In this document: in pieces, positions 1-11,671 of the stretch
Numbering within the stretch: position 1 is the stretch's first letter
Layout: each line of letters starts with the position of its first letter
Origin: Candidatus Geothrix skivensis
GTDB taxonomy: Bacteria > Acidobacteriota > Holophagae > Holophagales > Holophagaceae
Direction: 5' to 3'
Assembly: GCA_016721195.1 (NCBI GenBank)
Contig: JADKIO010000005.1
Span: 556,001 to 620,000 of the forward strand
Length of the DNA: 64,000 nt
Position numbers and translations under genes: made by a program
Notes under the pieces: model-generated
Seen by the model: the letters and a program-made list of their open reading frames with translations, nothing else
What the model was told of the DNA's origin: nothing
Database searches by the model: none

Positions 1-8
1 GCCTGATC

Positions 9-1127
9 ATGAGCCAATACAACATTGCCTGGTTGCCCGGGGACGGGGTGGGCGTCGAGGTCATGGAGGCCGCCAGGATCTGCCTGGACGCCCTGAAGTT
101 CGACGCCAAGTACACCCACGGCGACATCGGCTGGGAGTTCTGGTGCAAGGAGGGCGAGTCCTTCCCCCAGCGCACCATCGATCTCCTGAAGAACAGCCAT
201 GCCGCCATGTTCGGCGCCATCACCTCCAAGCCCGTGAAGGACGCCGAGGCCGAGCTGGTGCCGGAGCTGAAGGGCAAGGGGCTCATCTACCGCAGCCCCA
301 TCGTGCGGATGCGCCAGATGTTCGACCTCTACACCTGCCTGCGGCCCTGCAAGGCCTATCCCGGCAATCCCCTGAACTACAAGGAAGGCATCGACATGGT
401 GGTGTTCCGGGAGAACACCGAAGATCTCTACGCCGGCGTGGAGTTCAGCCCCGTGCCCGATGAGCTGAAGGCGAGCCTCAAGAAGCTCAGCAAGCCCTTC
501 GGCCACTTCGCGGACATCCCGGGCGACCAGTTCGCCATCACCTGCAAGGTGAACACCCAGAAGGGCTGTGACCGGATCATCCGTGCCGCCTTCGAGTACG
601 CGCAGAAATTCGGCTATCCCAAGGTCACGGTCATCCACAAGGCCAACGTGGTGCGTGCCACCGAGGGGATGTTCCTGGAGACCGGCAAGCGCATCGCCAA
701 GGAATTCCCGGGCATCGAGATGGACGATGCGAACGTGGACGCCATCACCATGTGGATGCTGAAGAACCCCAAGAACTACGGCGTCATGGTGGCCACCAAC
801 CTCTTCGGCGACATCATCAGCGACCTGGCGGCCCAGATGGTGGGCGGCCTGGGCTTCGGCTGTTCCGGCAACATCGGCGAGAAGCTGGCCGTGTTCGAGC
901 CCAGCCACGGCAGCGCCCCCAAGTACGCGGGCCAGTACAAGGTGAACCCCATCGCCACCATCCTGGCGGCCAAGATGATGCTGGACTGGCTGGGTGAAAC
1001 CGATAAGGGCACCAGGCTCGAAGCAGCCACCGCCGCCGTCATCGCCGAAGGCCAGGTCCGCACCTACGACATGGGCGGCAGCGCCACCACGCTGGAGATG
1101 GGCGAAGCCATTGCAAGGAAGCTCTGA
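9..1127 (+). CDS. Isocitrate/3-isopropylmalate dehydrogenase family protein
   Basis: A 372-residue NAD(P)-dependent beta-decarboxylating dehydrogenase. It oxidises a 2-hydroxy acid with a neighbouring carboxylate and releases CO2. Family marks are the substrate arginines in RMRQMFDLYTCLRP, the VVFRENTEDLYAGVEF segment, the HKANVVRATEG lysine loop, the metal-binding aspartates around NLFGDIISDL, and the cofactor loop FEPSHGSAPKYAG. The family includes isocitrate, isopropylmalate, homoisocitrate and methylmalate-type enzymes, and sequence alone does not settle the substrate. It heads a same-strand run with a lyase, a CoA-transferase and a LeuCD-type hydro-lyase, so the substrate is probably the 2-hydroxy acid made by that hydro-lyase. 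TGA at 4-6 may be the stop of an upstream gene outside the window. Confidence 0.85.
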   Translation: MSQYNIAWLPGDGVGVEVMEAARICLDALKFDAKYTHGDIGWEFWCKEGESFPQRTIDLLKNSHAAMFGAITSKPVKDAEAELVPELKGKGLIYRSPIVRMRQMFDLYTCLRPCKAYPGNPLNYKEGIDMVVFRENTEDLYAGVEFSPVPDELKASLKKLSKPFGHFADIPGDQFAITCKVNTQKGCDRIIRAAFEYAQKFGYPKVTVIHKANVVRATEGMFLETGKRIAKEFPGIEMDDANVDAITMWMLKNPKNYGVMVATNLFGDIISDLAAQMVGGLGFGCSGNIGEKLAVFEPSHGSAPKYAGQYKVNPIATILAAKMMLDWLGETDKGTRLEAATAAVIAEGQVRTYDMGGSATTLEMGEAIARKL

Positions 1128-1134
1128 GGCCACC

Positions 1135-2043
1135 ATGAAGCCGATCCTCATCCACGAAGTCGGTCCCCGGGATGGCCTCCAGGCGGAAAGCGCCGTCGTG
1201 CCGACGGAGCTCAAGCTCGACTGGATCCGCCGCATGGCGGATTCGGGGGTGGACATCGTCCAGGTGGGCTCCTTCGTCCGGGGCGACCGGATGCCCCAGA
1301 TGGCGGACACGGATGAACTCTTCCGCATCCTCGCCAAGGAAACCCATGGGGCGCTGCTCTCTGGGCTCGTGTTGAACGAAAAGGGGCTGGCGCGGGCCCT
1401 GGACGTGGGCGTTCCCCTGATCTGCCTGGGCGTCTCCGCCTCGGAGACTCACAGCCGCAAGAACACGGGCATGGGCACCGAAGAGGCCACGGGCCGGGTG
1501 ATCGCCATGGCCCTGGAGGCCAAGGCCGCGGGGCGGCAGGTCCAGGTCAGCGTGCAGAGCGCCTTCGGCTGCGGCTTCGAGGGGGCCATCGGCGAAGACC
1601 GGGTCCTGGGCATCGTGGTGGCTTACCTGGAAGCGGGACTCACCGCCATCAGCCTGGCGGATACGGCGGGCCATGCCCACCCGGAGCAGGTGCGACGCTA
1701 CGTGCGGAGGATCCTCGGCCTCCATCCCGGCGCCGAGGTCACCGCCCACATTCACGACACCTACGGACTGGGCATGGCCAGCGTCTATGCGGCCATGGAG
1801 GCCGGTGCCCGCACCATCGAGACCAGCTTCGGCGGGCTCGGCGGCTGCCCCTTCACCAAGGTGGCCGCGGGAAACGTGCCCACCGAGGACCTGGTGCATG
1901 GGTTGCAGCGCACGGGGCAGCGCCTGGACATCGACCTGGTTTCACTGGTGGGGGTCACGAAGGACGTGGCCAAGCACTTTGGCCGGGAACTACCCGGCTG
2001 CGTCTACAAGACCGGACCCATTCAAGCGAAGGTCATGGCATGA
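1135..2043 (+). CDS. HMG-CoA lyase family (DRE-TIM metallolyase) protein
   Basis: A 302-residue TIM-barrel lyase of the hydroxymethylglutaryl-CoA lyase type, which cleaves a 3-hydroxy-acyl-CoA to acetyl-CoA plus a keto acid. Visible marks are the N-terminal GPRDGLQ motif, the metal pair in HIHDTYGLGMA and the GGLGGCPFTKVAAGN signature with the catalytic cysteine. The open frame extends upstream into the previous gene, but homology begins at MKPILIHEVGPRDG, so I use ATG 1135, seven bases after the preceding stop. The 3' end overlaps the CoA-transferase start (ATGA). Next to a class III CoA-transferase and a LeuCD pair, a citramalyl-CoA or related C5/C6 acyl-CoA is as plausible a substrate as HMG-CoA. 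Confidence 0.85.
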   Translation: MKPILIHEVGPRDGLQAESAVVPTELKLDWIRRMADSGVDIVQVGSFVRGDRMPQMADTDELFRILAKETHGALLSGLVLNEKGLARALDVGVPLICLGVSASETHSRKNTGMGTEEATGRVIAMALEAKAAGRQVQVSVQSAFGCGFEGAIGEDRVLGIVVAYLEAGLTAISLADTAGHAHPEQVRRYVRRILGLHPGAEVTAHIHDTYGLGMASVYAAMEAGARTIETSFGGLGGCPFTKVAAGNVPTEDLVHGLQRTGQRLDIDLVSLVGVTKDVAKHFGRELPGCVYKTGPIQAKVMA

Positions 2044-3239
2044 GCAAGAAAATCCTCGAAGGCATCAAGGTCCTCGACCTCACGAACGTGCTCTCTGGCC
2101 CCTTCACGACCCTGCATCTGGCCCTGCTGGGGGCCGAGGTCATCAAGGTGGAAAACCCCAAGGATGGCGACCTGGCCCGGAAGCTGGGCATCCTGCCGGT
2201 CCTGAACAAGCAGCTCATGGGCACCAGCTTCCTGGCCCAGAACTGCAACAAGCTGTCCATCACCCTCAACACCAAGTCGCCCGAGGGCAAGGCTCTGTTC
2301 TTGCGCCTCCTGAAGGATGCCGACGTGGTGGTGGAGAACTTCCGACCCGGCGTCATGGAGCGGCTGGGGCTGGGCTACAAGACGCTCGCGGAGATCAATC
2401 CGAGGCTCATCTACTGTGCCATCTCGGGCTTCGGCCAGACCGGGCCCGATGCCCTGAAGCCCGCCTACGACCAGATCATCCAGGGCCTCTCCGGCGAGAT
2501 GGCCGTGAATGGCGACGAACGGCTGAACCCCCTGCGCACGGGCTTCCCCGTCTGCGATACCGTAGGCGGGTTGAATGCGGCCTTCGCGGTGATGGCGGCC
2601 CTCTTCCACCGGGAGCGCACGGGCGAAGGACAGGCCATCGACGTGGCCCTGCTGGACAGCATCATGCCCCTCATGGGCTGGGTGGCGGCCAACCTCCTGA
2701 TCGGCGGGGAACAGCCCGTCCTCATGGGCAATGACAACTTCACGGCGGCCCCCAGCGGCACCTTCCGCACCCAGGACGGCCACATCAACATCGCGGCCAA
2801 CAAGCAGGAGCAGTGGGAGGCCGTCTGCGAAGTGCTTGGCGTTCCCGAGCTCAAGACGGATTCCCGCTTCCAGGAACGGGACACCCGCAAGAAGAACCGT
2901 CGGGAGCTCACGCCGCTGCTGGAGACCCGGCTCACCCAGCAACCCACCGGTTTCTGGGTGAAGGAACTGAATGCGAAGGACGTTCCCAGTGGGGAGATCC
3001 TGGATCTGGAGGCGGCTTTGCGTCAGCCCCAGATCAGGCATCGCCAGGTGCTGCACAAGGTGCCCGTGGCGGGAGTAGGCGATGTGGAAGTCTTCGGCCT
3101 GACTGCTTTGTTTGAGAAGACTCCGGGCTCCGTGGATGCGCCACCACCCACGCTGGGCCAGCACAACCACCAGGTCTTTTCCTCCCTCGGCCTCTCCGAG
3201 GCCGAGCAAGCTGAACTGAAAGCCAAAGGCGTCATCTAG
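2040..3239 (+). CDS. Class III (CaiB/BaiF) CoA-transferase
   Basis: A 399-residue family III CoA-transferase that moves CoA between an acyl-CoA donor and a carboxylic acid through an aspartyl-CoA thioester. The N-terminus has LEGIKVLDLTNVLSGPF and GAEVIKVENP. The likely nucleophile is Asp173 in FPVCDTVGG, and HRERTGEGQAIDVALLDS follows in the usual position. The start codon overlaps the lyase stop by four bases (ATGA), so the two are probably translationally coupled and act on the same acyl group. The family covers succinyl-CoA:citramalate, itaconate, mesaconyl, formyl and carnitine CoA-transferases. The exact acid cannot be read from the sequence. Confidence 0.88.
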   Translation: MSKKILEGIKVLDLTNVLSGPFTTLHLALLGAEVIKVENPKDGDLARKLGILPVLNKQLMGTSFLAQNCNKLSITLNTKSPEGKALFLRLLKDADVVVENFRPGVMERLGLGYKTLAEINPRLIYCAISGFGQTGPDALKPAYDQIIQGLSGEMAVNGDERLNPLRTGFPVCDTVGGLNAAFAVMAALFHRERTGEGQAIDVALLDSIMPLMGWVAANLLIGGEQPVLMGNDNFTAAPSGTFRTQDGHINIAANKQEQWEAVCEVLGVPELKTDSRFQERDTRKKNRRELTPLLETRLTQQPTGFWVKELNAKDVPSGEILDLEAALRQPQIRHRQVLHKVPVAGVGDVEVFGLTALFEKTPGSVDAPPPTLGQHNHQVFSSLGLSEAEQAELKAKGVI

Positions 3240-3248
3240 GGAGCTGCC

Positions 3249-4535
3249 ATGGGCATGACCGTCGTCGAAAAGATCCTGGCCCGGGCCGCTGGCCTGCCCG
3301 CCGTGAAAGTGGGCGATGTGGTGGAGCCCCAGGTGGACCTGGCCATGTCCCACGAGAACGCGGCCCTGGTGATCAACCAGTTCCAGGAAGTGTTCCAGGG
3401 CACGGGGATCGAGCCCAAGGTCTGGGACCCCTCCCGCATTGCCATCATCTTCGACCACCGGGTGCCGGCGGAGTCCCCCAAGACTGCCACCAACCACAAG
3501 AAGATCCGGGGCTTCGTGGCCGCAAACGGCATCACCAAGTTCCACGATGTCCGGGGCGACGTGGGCGGCATCTGCCACCAGATCCTGCCGGAGTATGGCT
3601 ACGTCCGGCCGGGGTTCGTGGTGGTGGGCACGGATTCCCACACCACCAGCCATGGGGCCCTGGGGGCCTTCAGTTTCGGCATCGGCGCCACGGAGATGGC
3701 CTCGGCCTGGAGCCTGGGCATCGCCGTGAACATCGAGGTTCCCGCCACCATCAAGGTCGTGGTGGAGGGCGACTTCCCGCCCATGGTGGGCCCCAAGGAC
3801 CTGATCCTCCACCTCATCGGCAAGCTCACGGCCCAGGGGGCGAACTACAAGGTGCTGGAATTCCACGGCGGGACCATCCGCCGGATGAGCACCAGCGGGC
3901 GCATCGCCATCTGCAACATGAGCGTGGAAGCCGGGGCCACCTCGGGCATCGTGCCCGGCGACGAGGAAACGGTCCGCTACCTGCGGGAGGAGGCCGGCGT
4001 GACCGATGCGGTCCCCTGCGTCACGCCGGATGCCGATGCCACCTACGTGCAGACCGTCGAGATCGATGTCAGCCACCTGGAGCCCCAGATCGCCTGCCCC
4101 CACATGGTGGACAACGTGAAGCCCATCGGCCAGGTGCTCGGCACCAAGGTCCAGCAGATCGTCATCGGCAGCTGCACCAACGGGCGCCTGGATGATCTGG
4201 CGGATGCCGCCGCCATCCTCCGGGGAAAGAAGGTGGCCCAGGGCACCCGCATGCTGGTGTTCCCGGCCTCGAGCAAGATCTTCGCGAAGGCCCTGGACCT
4301 GGGCTACATCCACGACTTCATGAAGGCCGGCGCCGTGGTGATGAACTCCGGCTGCGGCCCCTGCCTGGGCGTCCACGAGGGCGCCCTGGGGGACCACGAG
4401 GTGGCCCTCAGCACCACCAACCGGAACTTCAAGGGCCGGATGGGCAACCCTACGGGCGAGGTCTACCTCTGCAGCCCCGTGGTGGCCGCCGCCTCCGCCA
4501 TCACCGGCGTCATCACTGATCCGCGAAAGGGCTGA
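3249..4535 (+). CDS. 3-isopropylmalate dehydratase/homoaconitase-type large subunit
   Basis: A 428-residue aconitase-superfamily large subunit, the usual length for the short LeuC/HacA class. The [4Fe-4S] ligands are visible as Cys309 in IGSCTNGR and Cys369/Cys372 in NSGCGPCLG. The substrate loop TDSHTTSHGALGAFSFG is intact. With the small subunit four bases downstream it should isomerise a hydroxy di- or tricarboxylate by dehydration and rehydration. Candidate substrates are isopropylmalate, citramalate/3-methylmalate, homocitrate, dimethylmalate or citrate. The CoA-transferase/lyase neighbours argue against simple leucine synthesis, because no leuA-type synthase is present in the visible part of the operon. 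Confidence 0.9.
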   Translation: MGMTVVEKILARAAGLPAVKVGDVVEPQVDLAMSHENAALVINQFQEVFQGTGIEPKVWDPSRIAIIFDHRVPAESPKTATNHKKIRGFVAANGITKFHDVRGDVGGICHQILPEYGYVRPGFVVVGTDSHTTSHGALGAFSFGIGATEMASAWSLGIAVNIEVPATIKVVVEGDFPPMVGPKDLILHLIGKLTAQGANYKVLEFHGGTIRRMSTSGRIAICNMSVEAGATSGIVPGDEETVRYLREEAGVTDAVPCVTPDADATYVQTVEIDVSHLEPQIACPHMVDNVKPIGQVLGTKVQQIVIGSCTNGRLDDLADAAAILRGKKVAQGTRMLVFPASSKIFAKALDLGYIHDFMKAGAVVMNSGCGPCLGVHEGALGDHEVALSTTNRNFKGRMGNPTGEVYLCSPVVAAASAITGVITDPRKG

Positions 4536-4538
4536 ACC

Positions 4539-5030
4539 ATGGCCAAGGTCATCATCAAACTCGAGAACGACATCAGCACGGACGACATCTACCCGGGCCG
4601 CTTCATGGCCACAGTGCTGCCTTCGGAAACGCCCCAGTTCGCCTTTTTCGACCGCACGGAATTCAACGCCCAGCTCAAGGCCAAGGCCTTTCCTGCCGGG
4701 TCCATCATCGTGGGGGGCGAGAACTTCGGCTGCGGCTCCAGCCGCGAGCAGGCCTGCTCCACCCTCAAGGGCCACGAGGTGGCGGTGGTGGCCAGGAGCA
4801 TCTCCCGCATCTTCCTTCAGAACGCCATCAACCTCGGCCTGCAGGTCGTCCTCTGCCCCGGCATCGAGGCCAGCGAGGGCGACGACCTGGAGATCACGGC
4901 CACCCAGGTCCTCAACCGGGCCACGGGCCAGGCCTATGATCTGGTGCAACTGCCCGCCGCCCGAAAGGGCATCATGGACGCGGGGGGGCTCATCCCCTAC
5001 ACCCGAGCCAGGTTGATGGCGAAGGGCTGA
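4539..5030 (+). CDS. 3-isopropylmalate dehydratase/homoaconitase-type small subunit
   Basis: A 163-residue swivel-domain subunit of the LeuD/HacB class. It carries the ISTDDIYPGRF start and the family signature GENFGCGSSREQA near residue 65. It follows the large subunit by three bases, so the two form one heteromeric hydro-lyase. The residues after YPGR (FMATVL) lie in the loop that sets substrate choice in this family, but I cannot assign a substrate from them. This is the last gene of the operon. It ends six bases from the convergent tpx gene, and I see no hairpin between them. Confidence 0.9.
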   Translation: MAKVIIKLENDISTDDIYPGRFMATVLPSETPQFAFFDRTEFNAQLKAKAFPAGSIIVGGENFGCGSSREQACSTLKGHEVAVVARSISRIFLQNAINLGLQVVLCPGIEASEGDDLEITATQVLNRATGQAYDLVQLPAARKGIMDAGGLIPYTRARLMAKG

Positions 5031-5036
5031 AGCCGC

Positions 5037-5582
5037 CTATTCCGTGCTCTCCAGTGCATCCTCGGGGCAGGGATAGTGCCGGTTGCGGATGGCATGGATG
5101 GCCAGGTCATAGTCCGGTTCCCGGGCGAGCTCTGGCACCAGCTCCGTATGGACGACGGTCCCGTTCTCGTCCAGAGCCACCACGGCCCGGGCGAACAGGC
5201 CCTTCAGGGGGCCGTCCACCAGGGTGACGCCAAAGGAGGCTCCGAAGTCCAGGTGCCGGAAGGCCGAGGCGGTGAGCACCCGGTCCAGCTGCTCGGCCCC
5301 GCAGAAGTGGGACTGGGCGAAGGGCAGGTCCATGGAGACGCAGAGCATCACCGTGTTGGGCAGATCCACCGTCAGGCGGTTGAACTTCCTCACGCTCTCC
5401 CCGCAGATGACCGTGTCGAGGCTGGGGAAGATGCTGATGAGGACCCGCTGGCCCTCCAGGTCCACGCTGGTGAATTCGCTGAGATCACCGCGGGTGAGGC
5501 GAAAGGGGGGCGTGTGCTGCCCCGGCAGGGGCAGCTCCCCCCGGGTGTGGGTGGGGTTGCCATTCAAGGTGATGGTGGCCAT
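5037..5582 (-). CDS. tpx: Thiol peroxidase (atypical 2-Cys peroxiredoxin)
   Basis: A 181-residue Tpx that reduces hydrogen peroxide and alkyl hydroperoxides using thioredoxin. The peroxidatic Cys60 lies in SLDTVICGESVRKFN and the resolving Cys94 in PFAQSHFCGAEQLD, the classic Tpx pair. The start is the ATG at 5582 (MATITLNGNP), where homology begins; the open frame upstream of it is not conserved. The protein is about ten residues longer than typical Tpx at the C-terminus (HYPCPEDALESTE). It is convergent with the organic-acid operon and stands alone. Confidence 0.93.
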   Translation of the reverse strand: MATITLNGNPTHTRGELPLPGQHTPPFRLTRGDLSEFTSVDLEGQRVLISIFPSLDTVICGESVRKFNRLTVDLPNTVMLCVSMDLPFAQSHFCGAEQLDRVLTASAFRHLDFGASFGVTLVDGPLKGLFARAVVALDENGTVVHTELVPELAREPDYDLAIHAIRNRHYPCPEDALESTE

Positions 5583-5739
5583 GAAGTCCTCCCGGCGCGC
5601 CCATCCTACTCCGAACCGGGCTGTGACGAGAGGCATTCCTGACCCAGTGATCCCCTCGATGGGGTGATCGCCCCTGGAATCCCTCGCTTGGCCCCTGGGC
5701 CGCTGGTGGGAACCCCTTCCCTCGTCTAGGCTTGGGGCT

Positions 5740-6825
5740 ATGGAACGGGTGCGGCCGAACTGGAGCTGGTACTGGGGCATCTGGGCCCTGATGGGGCTCT
5801 ACATGGCGAGTTGGGACCTGGCCCTGTACCCCTCAGCCTCGATCCTCCGGTTCCTGGTGATGAACCTGCTCCAGAACGGAACCTGGGGGCTGCTGGGGCT
5901 GTTCCTGCTCTGGCTGGCCAACCACCATCCCATCGAAAGCTTCGCATGGGCCCAGTGGCGGACCTGGAGCCTCCACCTGCTGGCCAGTGTGGTGGTGGCG
6001 GCCATCGGATTGTTCTTGGCCTATGTCATATCCCTGCTGATGCAGTCCGCTGAGATGAACAAGCCCCTGACCTTGGCCATGGTGCTGAAAGGGCTGCCCC
6101 GCTTCTACCGGGCCTATTTCCACACGAATCTGCTGTTCATGTGGGGCGTGGTGGCCGCTTTCCACGGCCTCCGAATCTATCGAAAGTACAAGACGCGGGA
6201 GCTCGTGACGGCCCAGTTGGAGGCCCGCTTCGCCGAGGCCCAGAACCAGGCGCTCCGGATGCAGCTCCAGCCCCACTTCCTCTTCAACACCCTCAACTCC
6301 ATTTCCGCCCTGGTGCACTCGAATCCCGACGGGGCCGACGAGATGATCAGCCGGCTGGGGGACTTTCTTCGCAAGACCCTGGACGAGCCCCATGGCCAGC
6401 TGGTGACCCTTCGGAAGGAGCTGGCCTTCATCCAGGACTACCTGGCCATCGAGCAGATCCGGTTCCAGGAGCGGCTCCGGGTGGATATCCAGGTTCCTAC
6501 CGAGCTCATGGACCTGCGGCTGCCATCCTTCATCCTCCAGCCCCTGGTCGAAAACGCTCTGAAGCACGGGCTCTCGGACCGGCCCCAGGGCGGAACCCTC
6601 TGCCTCCGGGCCCGCCGGGAGCCTGGGCACCTGGTGCTGGAAGTCCAGGACGATGGGGATGGGTTCGTCGCGGGCCGGGAAGGCGTCGGCCTGACCAATG
6701 TGCGCTCCCGTCTGGGTCTGCTCTACAAGGGGAACTACCTGCTGGAGATCCTGGGCGGCGCGGGCCATGGAACCCTCGTGGTCCTGCGCTTACCCTTGGA
6801 GCAGCCTGGGGAGTCCGGTCCATGA
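5740..6825 (+). CDS. LytS-type sensor histidine kinase
   Basis: A 361-residue membrane histidine kinase of the LytS/YehU class. The N-terminal 150 residues hold about four hydrophobic segments in pairs, with no obvious extracellular domain. A short coiled stretch leads to the His_kinase box QLQPHFLFNTLNS, whose histidine is the phosphorylation site, then to an HATPase domain with LVENALKHG and DDGDGF. It overlaps the downstream LytTR regulator by four bases (ATGA), so the two form a two-component pair. The stimulus is unknown. LytS-type kinases often sense small metabolites or membrane state. Confidence 0.9.
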   Translation: MERVRPNWSWYWGIWALMGLYMASWDLALYPSASILRFLVMNLLQNGTWGLLGLFLLWLANHHPIESFAWAQWRTWSLHLLASVVVAAIGLFLAYVISLLMQSAEMNKPLTLAMVLKGLPRFYRAYFHTNLLFMWGVVAAFHGLRIYRKYKTRELVTAQLEARFAEAQNQALRMQLQPHFLFNTLNSISALVHSNPDGADEMISRLGDFLRKTLDEPHGQLVTLRKELAFIQDYLAIEQIRFQERLRVDIQVPTELMDLRLPSFILQPLVENALKHGLSDRPQGGTLCLRARREPGHLVLEVQDDGDGFVAGREGVGLTNVRSRLGLLYKGNYLLEILGGAGHGTLVVLRLPLEQPGESGP

Positions 6826-7571
6826 ACCTGCGTGCGGTGGTGGTGGATGACGAGCCCCTGGCCCGGCAGCGCATCCGGCACCTGCTCCGGCGGGCCACGG
6901 ACATCGAGGTGGTCGCCGAGTGCGTCAATGGCCTGGAGGCCGTGAAGGCCATCGAGGACCTGCAACCCGACCTGGTCTTCCTGGACATCCAGATGCCGGA
7001 GCTGGATGGCTTCGGGGTGGTGGAGGCCGTGGGGGCCGAGGCCATGCCACCCACCCTGTTCGTCACTGCTTATGATCAGCACGCCCTGAAGGCCTTCGAG
7101 GTGCATGCCCTCGACTACCTGCTCAAGCCCTTCTCTCCCGAGCGTTTCCACAAGGCCCTGGACCGGGCCCGGCACTGGTGCCTCCAGCAGCCGGGGCAGG
7201 GGCCGGACCTCGAGGCCCTGCTGGCGGGCCTGCGTCAGGAGCGCCCCTGGGTGGATCGCCTGCTGGTGAAGCAGGGGGACCGCCACCAGCTGGTGCGGAC
7301 GGCCGCCATCCAGTGGATCGAAGCCGAGGACAACTACGTGCGCCTCCACGTGGAGGGGACCTCCCACCTGCTGCGCCAGACCATGGCCGGGCTGCTCGCC
7401 CGGCTGGACCCGGCCCAGTTCCGGCGCATCCACCGCTCTGCCATCGTCAACCTCGACTGCATCAAGGAGTTCCAGCCCTGGAGCGGGGGGGACCACCTGG
7501 TGATCATGCGCGATGGCACCAAGCTGACCCTGAGCCGCACCTTCCGGGAGCAGTTCGGCGAATGGCTATAA
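6822..7571 (+). CDS. LytTR-family response regulator
   Basis: A 249-residue response regulator. The receiver domain (about residues 3-115) has the acidic pair in VVDDEPLARQR and the phospho-acceptor Asp55 in LVFLDIQMPELDG. A linker leads to a C-terminal LytTR DNA-binding domain (about 150-249) with VKQGDRHQLV, EAEDNYVRLH and FRRIHRSAIVN. The start overlaps the kinase stop (ATGA). A strong hairpin terminator follows directly after the stop codon. Targets cannot be read from the window. The nearest other gene is a convergent secreted protein, and I see no clear pair of LytTR repeats nearby. Confidence 0.93.
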   Translation: MNLRAVVVDDEPLARQRIRHLLRRATDIEVVAECVNGLEAVKAIEDLQPDLVFLDIQMPELDGFGVVEAVGAEAMPPTLFVTAYDQHALKAFEVHALDYLLKPFSPERFHKALDRARHWCLQQPGQGPDLEALLAGLRQERPWVDRLLVKQGDRHQLVRTAAIQWIEAEDNYVRLHVEGTSHLLRQTMAGLLARLDPAQFRRIHRSAIVNLDCIKEFQPWSGGDHLVIMRDGTKLTLSRTFREQFGEWL

Positions 7572-7573
7572 AG

Positions 7574-7600
7574 AAACAGCCCGGCGTCGCCGGGCTGTTT
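7574..7600. terminator. Bidirectional rho-independent terminator
   Basis: A perfect 12-bp stem (AAACAGCCCGGC and its complement) with a 3-base loop (GTC). It has A-rich bases on the left and TTT on the right, so it can stop transcription from both strands. It lies between the LytTR regulator and the convergent secreted-protein gene. Confidence 0.9.
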
Positions 7601-7616
7601 CAGGGGACCTGGCGGC

Positions 7617-8189
7617 TCACTTCGGGGCGTGCACCGCGATGGTGGCCATGCCTTCCCCGCGCAGGACCAGGCTGGCTTTCGAAGCGGCCAGGGCCTGGTT
7701 GGGCAGGATCACATCGACGGTTCCGATGAGCCGGTCCGTCACCTGGATCTGGCCATTCGTGCCATCACCCATGCTGAACACGGCCCCCTGTTTCAGCGCC
7801 ACTGGCATCGTGCCGATGGAGGGGACCCCATGGCCCGCGAGCCGGTTGATGGCGACCGTCGCACCGAACGAGCCATCGTAGAAGTACCGGTCCTTGGGCA
7901 TCAGCACGACGAAGTCGGTCTTGTGGTTCGCCAGCAGGGTCGCCGCCAGGTTCCCCTGCTCGGGGGTTCTGACATCCACGACGCTGATGAGGAGGCCCTC
8001 GCCGGCAGCCCTGGCGAGGGCCAGGATGTCCGCCTGGTTCTCCTTGTAGTTGCAGATCACCCCGATGTGCCGCTTTTCGGGCCAGGCGGTCTGGGTGGTC
8101 TTCATGAGGGGCTGGAAGTCCTCGGCGAAAAGGGCGACGCCGGCCAGCGCAAGGGCGGCCACACCAAGGGAAGTCGAGACGCGGGACAT
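7617..8189 (-). CDS. Secreted protein, paralogue A of a three-member family in this window
   Basis: A 190-residue protein with an N-terminal signal peptide (hydrophobic stretch to about residue 22). I do not recognise a named family with certainty. It shares a pattern with the genes at 27638 and 28250: signal peptide, a (D/E)FxP(L/V)(M/V/I)K start to the mature protein, GVICNYKEN at the first strand, a VVDVR strand, VVLMPKD, an SIGTMPVALKQGAVFSMG segment, and a final strand. The alternating strands and helices look like one lobe of a periplasmic-binding (ABC_sub_bind-like) or Rossmann fold, but this is inference. It is a single gene behind a shared terminator, with SD AGGAGG just upstream of the ATG. 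Function unknown. Confidence 0.75.
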   Translation of the reverse strand: MSRVSTSLGVAALALAGVALFAEDFQPLMKTTQTAWPEKRHIGVICNYKENQADILALARAAGEGLLISVVDVRTPEQGNLAATLLANHKTDFVVLMPKDRYFYDGSFGATVAINRLAGHGVPSIGTMPVALKQGAVFSMGDGTNGQIQVTDRLIGTVDVILPNQALAASKASLVLRGEGMATIAVHAPK

Positions 8190-8426
8190 GGTGCCTCCTG
8201 GATAGGGCCGGTCCGGCCGGCGGGTGGTGGGTTACTCGTCCACCAGGATGGGAGGGGCCAGCCAGGTCGCCACGGATCCGGGGCGAAGGGGTTTTGAGCA
8301 GGGTGAACGGAGGCGCCGCGGGGGCGAACCGGAATTGGCATCAGCCCCCGACCACCCCTCCAACCGTCGACCCCGTGCTCTCTGGGGTGATGAAGACAGC
8401 AAGAGCAGTCCAGGTGGCGTCGTTCT

Positions 8427-11128
<2,702 letters not shown>

Positions 11129-11132
<4 letters not shown>

Positions 11133-11587
11133 GTGGCCTTTTCCGAGTAGCGGTTGAAGACCAGGAGGGCCATGGTCACCAGGGTGATTGCAGCACCGAG
11201 CGCGAGGGTTTCGAGGGGCTTCTCCCACAGCACCAGGTGCTCGACGAAAACGATGGCCATGACCAGCACCAGGATGCTGGAAATGCGCGCCTTGATGTCA
11301 TGCAGGTTGTGGACGTCCAGCCACTTGGGAAGGTCCAGCTCGCCGATGAAGAGGTCGTAGAGCCCCACGGCGAAAATGTACAGACCCGTGGCGATCAGGA
11401 ACTTGTCCATGAGTTCGATCAGGCGCACCGCCAGCAGGGGCTGGTCACCCCCGCTGATGGCCAGGCTCCAGAGGAGCAGCCCCGTCTTCCAGGTTCCCCA
11501 GAGGAAGGCCGCCGCGGAGGCCACCAGACTGGAGACCACCCCAAGCACGACAAGGTAGCGAGAGGATTCCAGGGTGCGTTTTAACAT
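11129..11587 (-). CDS. YqhA/UPF0114-family membrane protein
   Basis: A 152-residue integral membrane protein with about four hydrophobic segments. It matches the UPF0114 (YqhA) pattern: ESSRYLVVLGVVSSLVAS at the start, an ELMDKFLIATGLYIFAVGLYDLF block, and the conserved LPKWLDVHNLHDIKARISS stretch. The biochemical role of this family is not established. It overlaps the P-type ATPase start by four bases, so the two are coupled and the protein may help the pump or respond to the same ion or membrane stress. Confidence 0.85.
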
Positions 11588-11671
11588 TTTTGAACATTCC
11601 CTTCTTCCGCGCGCCTGGCAGCAACAGGCCTGGCGTTCTTGGCGTGGTTGAAGCCAAGTGTAGGCTTCCCT

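Noticed and set aside
2022..4949. Very long minus-strand open frame (975 codons)
   Set aside because: It runs antisense to the CoA-transferase and LeuCD-type genes, which have clear motifs. Long antisense frames are common at this GC content, and its translation is low-complexity H/G/D/L.
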